Source: CAYNLY01 sp964398225 (GTDB lineage Bacteria > Pseudomonadota > Zetaproteobacteria > Mariprofundales > Mariprofundaceae). Taken from it: a stretch of 10,335 nucleotides of DNA. The translations under genes were made by a program, and so were the position numbers. This document shows positions 1 through 7,515 of the stretch, piece after piece; position 1 is the first letter of the stretch; the number at the start of each line of letters is the position of its first letter. A model generated the notes under the pieces. It saw only the letters and a program-made list of their open reading frames with translations. It was not told the DNA's origin and did no database searches. The stretch lies in NCBI GenBank assembly GCA_964398225.1, contig CAYNLY010000051.1, positions 1 to 10,335 on the forward strand. Direction: 5' to 3'.

Positions 1-2185
<2,185 letters not shown>

Positions 2186-2253
2186 ACAGGGCGACGGCGC
2201 CAGCCGCAACACCCGGCTTCAACCGCGGCCGAGGTGCGGGCCGCTTCTGGCTT

Positions 2254-2267
2254 CGCTGTTCACAGCG
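2254..2267. promoter_or_regulatory. Short perfect palindrome upstream of the NPC-repeat cytochrome gene (possible operator)
   Basis: CGCTGT-TC-ACAGCG is a perfect 6-bp inverted repeat with a 2-bp centre. It lies in the 165-bp gap after copA, about 84 bp before the ATG at 2351. Size and symmetry fit a dimeric regulator site, but I cannot assign a regulator, and it does not match the usual CueR-type dyad. It could be chance. Confidence 0.25.
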
Positions 2268-2269
2268 GG

Positions 2270-2297
2270 TGTAAGGCTTCAATGGGAAGGGCGACTC
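2270..2297 (+). promoter_or_regulatory. Candidate ECF-sigma promoter for the NPC-repeat cytochrome gene
   Basis: TGTAAGG (2270-2276) is followed after 15 bp by CGACTC (2292-2297), about 54 bp before the start at 2351. Some ECF groups, such as Caulobacter SigF, use -35 elements of the GTAAC type with CG-rich -10 elements. This resembles that layout but differs by bases and has a slightly short spacer. It is of interest because an ECF sigma gene lies about 2 kb away. Assignment is inference from a single site. Confidence 0.25.
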
Positions 2298-2339
2298 AAT
2301 GGGGCGCGGCCGCCCAGGCCACGCGGATGATCAGTCTCT

Positions 2340-2344
2340 GGAGG
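2340..2344 (+). promoter_or_regulatory. Ribosome binding site setting the start at 2351
   Basis: GGAGG lies 6 nt before the ATG at 2351. The frame is open back to a GTG at 2234, but only the 2351 start has this site and puts a signal peptide at the N-terminus. Confidence 0.85.
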
Positions 2345-2350
2345 TGTGTA

Positions 2351-3031
2351 ATGAACGTTCGAATCCTTTTCCCGGGCCTTGCCGGGTTGATGTTGTCTGC
2401 CGCCGGCATCGCGTCTGCGGCCAATCCCTGCAATCCGTGTTCGATGGATCATTCGGCCATGAATCCCTGCGCAATGCATGAACGGGCCAATCCCTGCGAC
2501 GTCCGTCACGGTGCGCACGCATCGTCCAACCCGTGCAATCCCTGTTCGATGAAAAAACACGGGCATGCCAACCCGTGCAATCCGTGCTCCACGAAAGGCC
2601 ATGCCAACCCCTGCTCGATGAAAAAGAGGCACGGCAATCCATGCAACCCGTGCTCGATGAAGCAGAGCGGCAAAAGCCGGCAGTGGGGCACGCCCGGAAA
2701 CACGCCGATCCGCGATCACGCGTTCGACAACTTCGCTCAGGCCGTAGCCTACGGCAAGAAGCTGTGGCACGACGAGAAGCTGGGTACGGCGGGTGTCTCC
2801 TGTGCCTCCTGCCATTCGAACTTCGAGCGCCTGCATTTCGATCGCAACCGGAACTTTCCGCATTTCGTGAAGATGGTCGGTGACGTCGTGACCCTCGACC
2901 AGATGATCAACTACTGCATGCTCAATCCGATGAAGGGCAAGGCGTTTCCCTCGAACTCGAAGGAACTCACGGCACTTGCCGCCTACTATCGGGCCTACCG
3001 GATGGAATATCTGCGCAAGCATCGGCGCTGA
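2351..3031 (+). CDS. Secreted NPC-repeat (Cys/His/Met-rich) protein fused to a monoheme cytochrome c domain
   Basis: A 226-residue periplasmic protein. Residues 1-23 form a signal peptide (one Arg, hydrophobic core, ending IASA). Residues 25-103 hold eleven Asn-Pro-Cys motifs with Cys at 27, 30, 40, 49, 62, 65, 76, 79, 88, 98 and 101. Four are NPCNPCS doublets giving C-x2-C pairs. Eight His and six Met lie between them. After a short linker comes a heme domain: GKKLWHDEKLGTAGVS leads into CASCH (C151, C154, H155). The C-terminal part has NYCMLNPMKGK, where Cys189 or Met194 could be the second iron ligand; this stretch recalls SoxA/TsdA-type cytochromes. The repeats suit soft-metal binding (copper), and copA upstream supports this, but metal binding is inference. 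I do not know a named gene for this architecture. Start chosen from GGAGG 6 nt upstream. Confidence 0.88.
   Translation: MNVRILFPGLAGLMLSAAGIASAANPCNPCSMDHSAMNPCAMHERANPCDVRHGAHASSNPCNPCSMKKHGHANPCNPCSTKGHANPCSMKKRHGNPCNPCSMKQSGKSRQWGTPGNTPIRDHAFDNFAQAVAYGKKLWHDEKLGTAGVSCASCHSNFERLHFDRNRNFPHFVKMVGDVVTLDQMINYCMLNPMKGKAFPSNSKELTALAAYYRAYRMEYLRKHRR
2423..2659 (+). repeat. Degenerate in-gene repeat encoding NPC / NPCNPCSM units
   Basis: Imperfect repeats of roughly AAYCCNTGC, often doubled and followed by TCNATGAAR, encode eleven NPC motifs. Copies differ at synonymous third positions (aatccctgc, aacccgtgc, aatccgtgc), so the protein motif is better conserved than the DNA. Spacing between copies is irregular (3 to 13 residues between successive Cys), so this is a repeated coding motif rather than a strict tandem array. 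Confidence 0.85.
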
Positions 3032-3050
3032 TCGCTCCGCCGGCCGGTTT

Positions 3051-3078
3051 CCCGGGCATGACGCCGTTCATGCCCGGG
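3051..3078 (+). terminator. Perfect 10-bp hairpin between the two cytochrome genes (terminator or attenuator)
   Basis: CCCGGGCATG (3051-3060), an 8-nt loop, then CATGCCCGGG (3069-3078), 20 bp after the stop at 3031. The downstream strand reads CTTCCGTTT, which is T-biased but not a clean T-run. It may end transcripts partly, or protect the upstream mRNA from 3' decay. It leaves 25 bp before the next ATG, with no room for a separate full promoter after the hairpin. Confidence 0.55.
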
Positions 3079-3103
3079 CTTCCGTTTCACGAGGCGTGGA
3101 TGG

Positions 3104-4321
3104 ATGAACGAGAATCGAACACGCACCCGATCGCTTCTGTCCGCGGGCTTTCTCGTGCTTGCGGGCGTGCTGCTGACGGCCGCACAAGATCCCGGACTCC
3201 CGGCAGGATACTGGGAACGGCCGGTGGCGACCGGGACGCCCGCGCCTTCCGACTGGACGGAGCTTGAGCGCGATCTTTCGCCGCAGGCGTGCGGCCAGTG
3301 CCACGAGGCGCAGCATGCGGCCTGGCGGAACAGCAGGCATGCATCCGCCTTTTCGCCCGGGCTCGTCGGCCAGTTTCCGCGGATGAGCCTTGCGGACGCG
3401 AACGCCTGCCTCGACTGCCACGCGCCGCTTGCCGAGCAGCATTTCCGCGGGCTTCCCGAGTCGAAGCGGGCGATGCGAACGCTTCTTTCGCAAGGCGCTC
3501 AAGAGCCTGACGACGGTTCCACGCTTCGGCTGCCCGCGCTTTCCCATGCCGGGGTAAGCTGCGCGTCCTGCCATGTGCGCGCATGGCGGCGTTTCGGACC
3601 ACAGCCGAAGGACGGGCGCGGGCCTGGCTGGCAGGACACCGGCGTGCACGGCGGCTTTGTCGCCACACAGGCGTTCGAGCGCTCCGAGTTTTGCGCCTCC
3701 TGCCATCAGTTTCCCGCCTCGATGGCGGTGAACGGCAAGCCGCTCGAAAACACCTTGGCCGAATGGCGGCGGAGCCGCTTCGCCCGCGAGGGCGTGACCT
3801 GCCAGCGCTGTCACATGCCGGAACGACGGCATCTCTTTCGCGGCATCCACGATCCCGAAACCGTTCGCGGCGGCCTGGAGATCCATGCCGGGGCGGACGC
3901 GCGCGAAGCGCGCCTCGAGATCGCCTCGGTGCACATCGGGCATGCGTTTCCCACCTATGTGACGCCCCGGGTTCGGGTTTCGATCGAGGCGCTGGGCGCC
4001 GATGGGCGGCCGCTTTCCCGAAGGGAGTGGACGATCGGGCGCGAGGTCGAGTTCGACGACGGCTGGAGGGAAATCCGCGACACCCGCCTCAAACCCGGCG
4101 AGCGCCGGCGGTTTCGGCTTGCGCCGTTGCCAGGAGGCACGCACACGGTGCGCTTTACGGTCGACGTCGAGCCCGATGCGTTCTACAAGAAGGTCTATCG
4201 CGCTCTGCTGGCCGATCAGGCCTATGCGGAAGGGCATGCGCTGCTTGCTCGGGCGCTTGAGCAGGCCCGTGGCAACGACTACCGCCTGTTCGAGAAACGG
4301 ATGCGTCCGGCCCGGGACTAG
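3104..4321 (+). CDS. Secreted pentaheme c-type cytochrome, cytochrome c554-like
   Basis: A 405-residue periplasmic electron-transfer protein. An Arg-rich start (NRTRTRS) followed by a hydrophobic stretch to about residue 27 forms a signal peptide or anchor. Five CXXCH heme motifs are visible: CGQCH (63-67), CLDCH (102-106), CASCH (153-157), CASCH (197-201) and CQRCH (233-237). The layout, with CGQCHEAQHAAWRNSRHA at the first heme, matches the cytochrome c554-like multiheme group. Residues from about 250 to 360 lack hemes and look like a beta-rich domain, including HIGHAFPTYVTPR, a motif kind seen in related multiheme proteins; a short helical tail follows. The start at 3104 has GAGG 9 nt upstream. 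Substrate or redox partner cannot be read from sequence; the upstream monoheme NPC protein is a candidate partner by proximity. The TAG stop shares CTAG with the convergent anti-sigma gene. Confidence 0.9.
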   Translation: MNENRTRTRSLLSAGFLVLAGVLLTAAQDPGLPAGYWERPVATGTPAPSDWTELERDLSPQACGQCHEAQHAAWRNSRHASAFSPGLVGQFPRMSLADANACLDCHAPLAEQHFRGLPESKRAMRTLLSQGAQEPDDGSTLRLPALSHAGVSCASCHVRAWRRFGPQPKDGRGPGWQDTGVHGGFVATQAFERSEFCASCHQFPASMAVNGKPLENTLAEWRRSRFAREGVTCQRCHMPERRHLFRGIHDPETVRGGLEIHAGADAREARLEIASVHIGHAFPTYVTPRVRVSIEALGADGRPLSRREWTIGREVEFDDGWREIRDTRLKPGERRRFRLAPLPGGTHTVRFTVDVEPDAFYKKVYRALLADQAYAEGHALLARALEQARGNDYRLFEKRMRPARD

Positions 4322-4560
4322 CCCTCGAGCTCGGCGAGTGCCGCGCGGATCCGCGCGCGCTGCTCCTCCGAGAGCCGGACATCCCCGGGGCGCAGCCCGC
4401 GGGCAATCTCGCGCAGCTTGCGCATGGCTTCGGACGCGTTTCGGCAGTCGGAGCACATCGCAAGATGCAGCCTCAGCTTCCAGCGCTCCGCGGTCGAAAG
4501 CGGGCGGTCGAGCGCTTCCGATGCGATCCGCATGGCCTGCCTGCACGAATATCCGATCAT
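4318..4560 (-). CDS. Zinc-finger (zf-HC2 / ZAS family) anti-sigma factor
   Basis: An 80-residue soluble protein, with no membrane segment, expected to bind and inhibit the adjacent sigma factor. Zinc-site residues are Cys6, His32, Cys36 and Cys39 (C-x25-H-x3-C-x2-C). This is the same spacing as Cys11/His37/Cys41/Cys44 of Streptomyces RsrA, a disulfide-switched anti-sigma factor. The rest is charged and helical, ending in an Arg/Glu-rich tail. I chose the ATG at 4560 over one at 4596 because it overlaps the sigma stop as ATGA, has GGAG 6 nt upstream, and puts Cys6 at the usual distance from the N-terminus. The partner and fold are well supported; whether the signal is oxidants, zinc or copper is unknown. 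Confidence 0.88.
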   Translation of the reverse strand: MIGYSCRQAMRIASEALDRPLSTAERWKLRLHLAMCSDCRNASEAMRKLREIARGLRPGDVRLSEEQRARIRAALAELEG

Positions 4561-5135
4561 GCCTTGCTCCGGCCGAACCAGTGGATTTCCAGACACTTGC
4601 GAAGCGCAAGCCGGGCGCGATGGATCAGCACGTGAAGATTGGTCGGCGTGATGTCCATCGCCTTACAGATTTCCTCGGGGCTCTCGCCGGCGATCTCCCG
4701 CAGCTCGAAGGCCCGGCGCTGCCGCTTGGGAACCCCGTCCAGGCAGGTGCGCAGCACATCCATGAACTGGCGGTTTTCGAGAAGACGCGCGGGATCGTCC
4801 CGCCAGGGCACCGGGTGCTCGGTCCAGCGCCCGGAGTCGTCGAACCAGTCGCTCGTCGGATCCCGCTCCAGCGCATCCATGCCTTCGCGCGCGCGGATTT
4901 CGCGCCGGATCTGATCGACGATCTTGTGCTTCAGGATTCCGACCAGCCAGGTGCGGAGGTTCGATCCCCCCGAAAAACGCTCGCGGGCCTGCCAGGCCGC
5001 AAGCAGCGTCTCCTGAACGAGGTCGGCGGCCTGGGCTTCGTCCCGGATGCGGGCGAGCGCATAGCGATACAGGTAGTCGCCGTGCTCGTCCAGCCATCGT
5101 GCGGGATCATCGCTGCCCATGGGGCAATGATGCAT
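4557..5135 (-). CDS. ECF-type sigma-70 family RNA polymerase sigma factor
   Basis: A 192-residue group 4 sigma factor. Region 2 covers about residues 14-81 and includes ADLVQETLLAAW (37-48), RTWLVGILKHKIVD (61-74) and the -10 recognition helix. A linker of about 45 residues, rich in Asp, Trp and Pro, follows. Region 4 covers about 128-182, with the helix-turn-helix in SPEEICKAMDITPTNLHVLI that reads the -35. No region 1 or 3 is present, as expected for ECF factors. It follows dtd by 26 bp on the same strand and overlaps the anti-sigma gene by 4 bp, so all three are likely co-transcribed. The 5' end has in-frame ATGs at 5135 and 5120 with only weak ribosome-binding sequence, so the start could be five residues shorter. 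Targets are not known; the convergent cytochrome genes are candidates. Confidence 0.92.
   Translation of the reverse strand: MHHCPMGSDDPARWLDEHGDYLYRYALARIRDEAQAADLVQETLLAAWQARERFSGGSNLRTWLVGILKHKIVDQIRREIRAREGMDALERDPTSDWFDDSGRWTEHPVPWRDDPARLLENRQFMDVLRTCLDGVPKRQRRAFELREIAGESPEEICKAMDITPTNLHVLIHRARLALRKCLEIHWFGRSKA
4567..4570 (-). promoter_or_regulatory. Ribosome binding site for the anti-sigma gene, inside the sigma gene
   Basis: On the minus strand GGAG lies 6 nt before the ATG at 4560, within the last codons of the sigma gene. With the ATGA overlap this indicates translational coupling and supports the 80-residue start. Confidence 0.7.
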
Positions 5136-5161
5136 GAGGATCCCGGCTTCGTGAAGTCCGC

Positions 5162-5599
5162 TCAGACTTCGAGGATGAAGCTCACCGGTCCATCATTGAC
5201 GAGGGATACCTCCATCCGCGCACCGAAGCGGCCGAGCACCGGCGTGATCCCCAGATCCCCGATCGCTTCGGCCAGGCGTGAAAACAGGGAAGCGGCGGCC
5301 TCGGGGTCGGCGGCGGTGGAAAAACTTGCGCGCGTGCCCTTTTTCGTGTCGGCCGCCACCGTGAAGTTCGGCACGAGCATCAGCGCTCCGCCCGCATCAA
5401 GCAGCGAACGGTTCATCCGGCCCCGCTCGTCGGCAAACAGTCGATAGCTCACAATCCGCTCGACCATGCGTTCGGCCTCGCGCTCGCCGTCGCCGCGCTC
5501 AATGCCGATGAGCGCCACGACGCCAGCGCCGATTTCGCCCGAGGCTTCGCCTTCGACCACAAGGCTTGCCTTTCGCACCCGCTGGATGATGCAGCGCAA
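5162..5599 (-). CDS. dtd: D-aminoacyl-tRNA deacylase (DTD1), TTG start
   Basis: A cytoplasmic proofreading enzyme that hydrolyses D-amino acids (and Gly) wrongly attached to tRNA. At 145 residues it has exactly the E. coli DTD length and aligns without gaps by eye. The N-terminus MRCIIQRVRKAS fits the family start only if the codon is TTG at 5599, which has GGAGG 6 nt upstream. The C-terminal Gly137-cis-Pro138 motif appears as NDGPVSF (135-141). The other signature, normally SQFT at 77-80, reads PNFT: Thr80 is kept, but Ser77 is Pro and Gln78 is Asn. TKKGTRASF follows as in the family. The same frame stays open far upstream over the divergent permease gene, but that part is a shadow. It is probably the first gene of the dtd-sigma-anti-sigma unit. 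Confidence 0.93.
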   Translation of the reverse strand: MRCIIQRVRKASLVVEGEASGEIGAGVVALIGIERGDGEREAERMVERIVSYRLFADERGRMNRSLLDAGGALMLVPNFTVAADTKKGTRASFSTAADPEAAASLFSRLAEAIGDLGITPVLGRFGARMEVSLVNDGPVSFILEV

Positions 5600-5605
5600 T
5601 CCAAA

Positions 5606-5610
5606 CCTCC
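5606..5610 (-). promoter_or_regulatory. Ribosome binding site that fixes the TTG start of dtd
   Basis: On the minus strand GGAGG is followed by 6 nt and TTG (5599-5597). No ATG or GTG nearby gives the conserved DTD N-terminus, so this site decides the start. Confidence 0.85.
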
Positions 5611-5618
5611 GTTCCCTG

Positions 5619-5644
5619 GGCTCGCCAAACGGCGCGATCGAGCC
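5619..5644. promoter_or_regulatory. Inverted repeat in the 57-bp divergent dtd/permease gap
   Basis: GGCTCG (5619-5624) and CGAGCC (5639-5644) flank a 14-bp spacer that itself contains part of GCC-AAAC-GGC. Being centred between two divergent starts, it could be an operator or simply part of overlapping promoters. No clear -10/-35 pair is seen on either strand. Confidence 0.25.
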
Positions 5645-5656
5645 TACGTTTCGAAC

Positions 5657-6901
5657 ATGGCCTTCGCCAATCCCCGCGCCGTCTGGTCCTGGTCGATGTA
5701 CGACTGGGCGAACTCGGCCTACGCGACGACGGTGATGGCCGGCTTTTTTCCGGTGTTCTTCAAGCAGTACTGGGCCTCGGGCCTGAGCGCGAACGAAAGC
5801 ACGTTCTGGCTCGGGCTCGGCAACGCGGTGGCCGGGCTGATCGTGGCCGTGGCCGCGCCCGTCGTCGGCGCCATCGCCGATCAGGGCGGGGTGCGCAAGC
5901 GGATGCTGCTTGCGTTCACGACGCTCGCCGTGCTTGCAACTGCGGCGCTGTTCCTGGTGGCGGCCGGGGCGTGGATGTGGGCGCTCGTCGTCTACATGCT
6001 CGGCGCGATCGCTTTTTCGGGCGCGAACGTGTTCTACGACGCGCTGATCGTCGAGGTTGCCCGGCCCGGGGAAATGGACCGGGTTTCGGCCCTGGGCTAC
6101 GGGCTCGGCTACATCGGCGGCGGGCTTCTCTTTGCCTTCAACGTCGCGATGACGCTGCATCCGGAGTGGTTCGGACTGGGCAGCGCCGCCGAGGCGGTGC
6201 GCTGGTCCTTCCTGAGTGTCGCGCTGTGGTGGGCGGTGTTCACCCTGCCGCTGGCGCTTGGCGTGCGGGAGCATGCCGAAGGCGCCCGCCCGGGTGTTGT
6301 CGAGGCCGTTGGCGCGGGATTCCGGCAGCTGGGGGCGACGTTTCACCGCATCCGCAGCGAACGGATGATCTGGCTGTTTCTGCTCGCGTACTTTCTGTAC
6401 ATCGACGGCGTGAACACCGTGATCAAGATGGGTGTGGACTACGGGCTTGCGCTGGGCTTCGATGCCTCGGCGCTGATGGGCGCGCTGCTGCTCACGCAGT
6501 TCGTCGCCTTTCCCGCCGCGATCGCGATGGGCCGGCTTGGAGAGCGCCTCGGCACGAAGAACGCGCTTCTGGGCGCGATCGGGGTCTATGCGCTCGTCTG
6601 TCTCTGGAGCATGACGATGAAGCGCGCGGCCGACTTCTACCTGCTGGCCGCGATGATCGGCCTGGTCATGGGCGGCATCCAGGCGCTTTCCCGCTCGATG
6701 TACGCGCGCATGATTCCGAAGGAGAAATCCGCGGAATACTTCGGATTCTTCAACATGCTGGGCAAGTTCGCCGCGGTGCTCGGGCCGTTTCTGATGGGCT
6801 GGGCGAGCCTCGCCACCGGCAGCGCCCGGGCCTCGATCCTGGTGATCGTCGCCCTGTTTGCGCTGGGCGGGATTCTGCTCTATCGTGTTCGCACGGAATA
6901 G
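5657..6901 (+). CDS. MFS permease of the UMF1 / Atg22-like family
   Basis: A 414-residue inner-membrane transporter with 12 hydrophobic segments. These run from SMYDWANSAYATTVMAGFF (about residues 12-30) to a last helix near residues 390-410, before the short tail YRVRTE. The YDWANSAY signature in helix 1 is typical of UMF1 (unknown major facilitator) proteins related to yeast vacuolar amino-acid effluxer Atg22. A basic loop DQGGVRKRM follows helix 2, as is common in MFS proteins, and a hydrophilic central loop separates the two six-helix halves. The substrate cannot be inferred. The ATG at 5657 lacks a clear ribosome binding site but places the conserved motif at the usual distance. Its TAG stop is built into the lemA ribosome binding site, so it heads a probable permease-lemA-M48 operon. 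Confidence 0.9.
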   Translation: MAFANPRAVWSWSMYDWANSAYATTVMAGFFPVFFKQYWASGLSANESTFWLGLGNAVAGLIVAVAAPVVGAIADQGGVRKRMLLAFTTLAVLATAALFLVAAGAWMWALVVYMLGAIAFSGANVFYDALIVEVARPGEMDRVSALGYGLGYIGGGLLFAFNVAMTLHPEWFGLGSAAEAVRWSFLSVALWWAVFTLPLALGVREHAEGARPGVVEAVGAGFRQLGATFHRIRSERMIWLFLLAYFLYIDGVNTVIKMGVDYGLALGFDASALMGALLLTQFVAFPAAIAMGRLGERLGTKNALLGAIGVYALVCLWSMTMKRAADFYLLAAMIGLVMGGIQALSRSMYARMIPKEKSAEYFGFFNMLGKFAAVLGPFLMGWASLATGSARASILVIVALFALGGILLYRVRTE

Positions 6902-6905
6902 GAGG
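6901..6905 (+). promoter_or_regulatory. lemA ribosome binding site fused to the permease stop codon
   Basis: TAGGAGG spans the permease stop (6899-6901) and a GGAGG (6901-6905) 5 nt before the lemA ATG at 6911. Ribosomes ending the permease stop on the lemA site, which suggests translational coupling. Confidence 0.8.
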
Positions 6906-6910
6906 GCCGC

Positions 6911-7507
6911 ATGGGAACCGTCGCGCTGGTCGTTCTGGGCGTTCTTTTCGGGCTGATCGTCTACATCGTCGCCATCTACAACCGGCTGGTTCGGCTCAGA
7001 AACCGCTTCAAGAACGCGTTTGCCCAGATCGACGTTCAGCTCCGGCGGCGCTACGACCTGATTCCCAACCTGGTCGAAACCGCGAAGGGCTACCTGAAGC
7101 ATGAGCGCGAAACCCTGGAACGGGTGACCGAGGCGCGGAATCAGGCGCTTTCCGCGATCAAGGAGGCGGGACGCAAGCCCGGGGATGCGGAGGCGCTCAA
7201 GGCGCTGGCCGGCGCCGAGGCGCAGCTCGGGCAGGCGCTGCTTCAGTTTCATGCCGTGGCGGAGAACTATCCGGATCTGAAAGCCAACCAGACGATGGCC
7301 CAGCTCATGGAGGAGCTGACCAGCACCGAAAACCGCGTCGCCTTCGCCCGTCAGGCCTACAACGACGAAGTGATGCGCTACAACACGCAGCGGGAGAGTT
7401 TTCCGGATGTGCTGTTTGCCGGCATGTTCGGCTTCCAGCCCGCCGCGCTCTGGGAACTGGATGAGGCCGCCGCACGCAAGCCGGTGAAGGTCCGCTTCGA
7501 CAGCTGA
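6911..7507 (+). CDS. lemA: LemA family membrane-anchored protein
   Basis: A 198-residue protein, the usual LemA length. Residues 3-23 form one N-terminal membrane helix (VALVVLGVLFGLIVYIVAIYN). The conserved LemA block follows: NRFKNAFAQIDVQLRRRYDLIPNLV (about 33-57), then long amphipathic helices and the typical ENRVAFARQAYNDEVMRYN segment. This segment is followed by FPDVLFAGMFGF near the C-terminus. The domain is a helical bundle expected on the periplasmic or outer face; its biochemical role is not established. LemA genes often sit next to membrane metalloproteases or TPM-domain genes, and here the next gene, 8 bp on, encodes an M48 protease. A functional link such as scaffold or substrate presentation is inference. 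Confidence 0.95.
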   Translation: MGTVALVVLGVLFGLIVYIVAIYNRLVRLRNRFKNAFAQIDVQLRRRYDLIPNLVETAKGYLKHERETLERVTEARNQALSAIKEAGRKPGDAEALKALAGAEAQLGQALLQFHAVAENYPDLKANQTMAQLMEELTSTENRVAFARQAYNDEVMRYNTQRESFPDVLFAGMFGFQPAALWELDEAAARKPVKVRFDS

Positions 7508-7515
7508 ACGCTTTC

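Noticed and set aside
2225..2244. GCGGCC-N8-GGCCGC stem after copA as a terminator
   Set aside because: The stem is only 6 bp and is followed by TTCTGGCTTC, not a T-run. In GC-rich sequence such short pairs are common.
2271..2297. CueR/MerR-type copper operator before the NPC cytochrome gene
   Set aside because: GGGAAGG is present on one side, but the matching ACCTTCC half and the long-spacer -35/-10 arrangement are missing.
2423..2659. CRISPR-like or mobile repeat array
   Set aside because: The repeats are in frame, vary at synonymous sites and have irregular spacing. They are explained by the NPC protein motif.
4561..4596. Longer anti-sigma start at ATG 4596 (92 residues)
   Set aside because: It would overlap the sigma gene by 40 bp and add 12 non-family residues. 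The ATG at 4560 has GGAG 6 nt upstream and the typical ATGA coupling.
3068..4609. Long minus-strand open frame opposite the pentaheme cytochrome gene
   Set aside because: Its product is Arg/Ala/Pro-rich with no recognisable domain. It is the usual shadow frame of a GC-rich gene with five clear CXXCH motifs on the other strand.
5600..7252. Minus-strand open frame continuing upstream of dtd over the permease gene
   Set aside because: It reads as low-complexity Arg/His/Gln/Asp-rich sequence with no family motif and lies opposite a clear 12-TM permease. The DTD protein begins at the TTG at 5599 with a good ribosome binding site.
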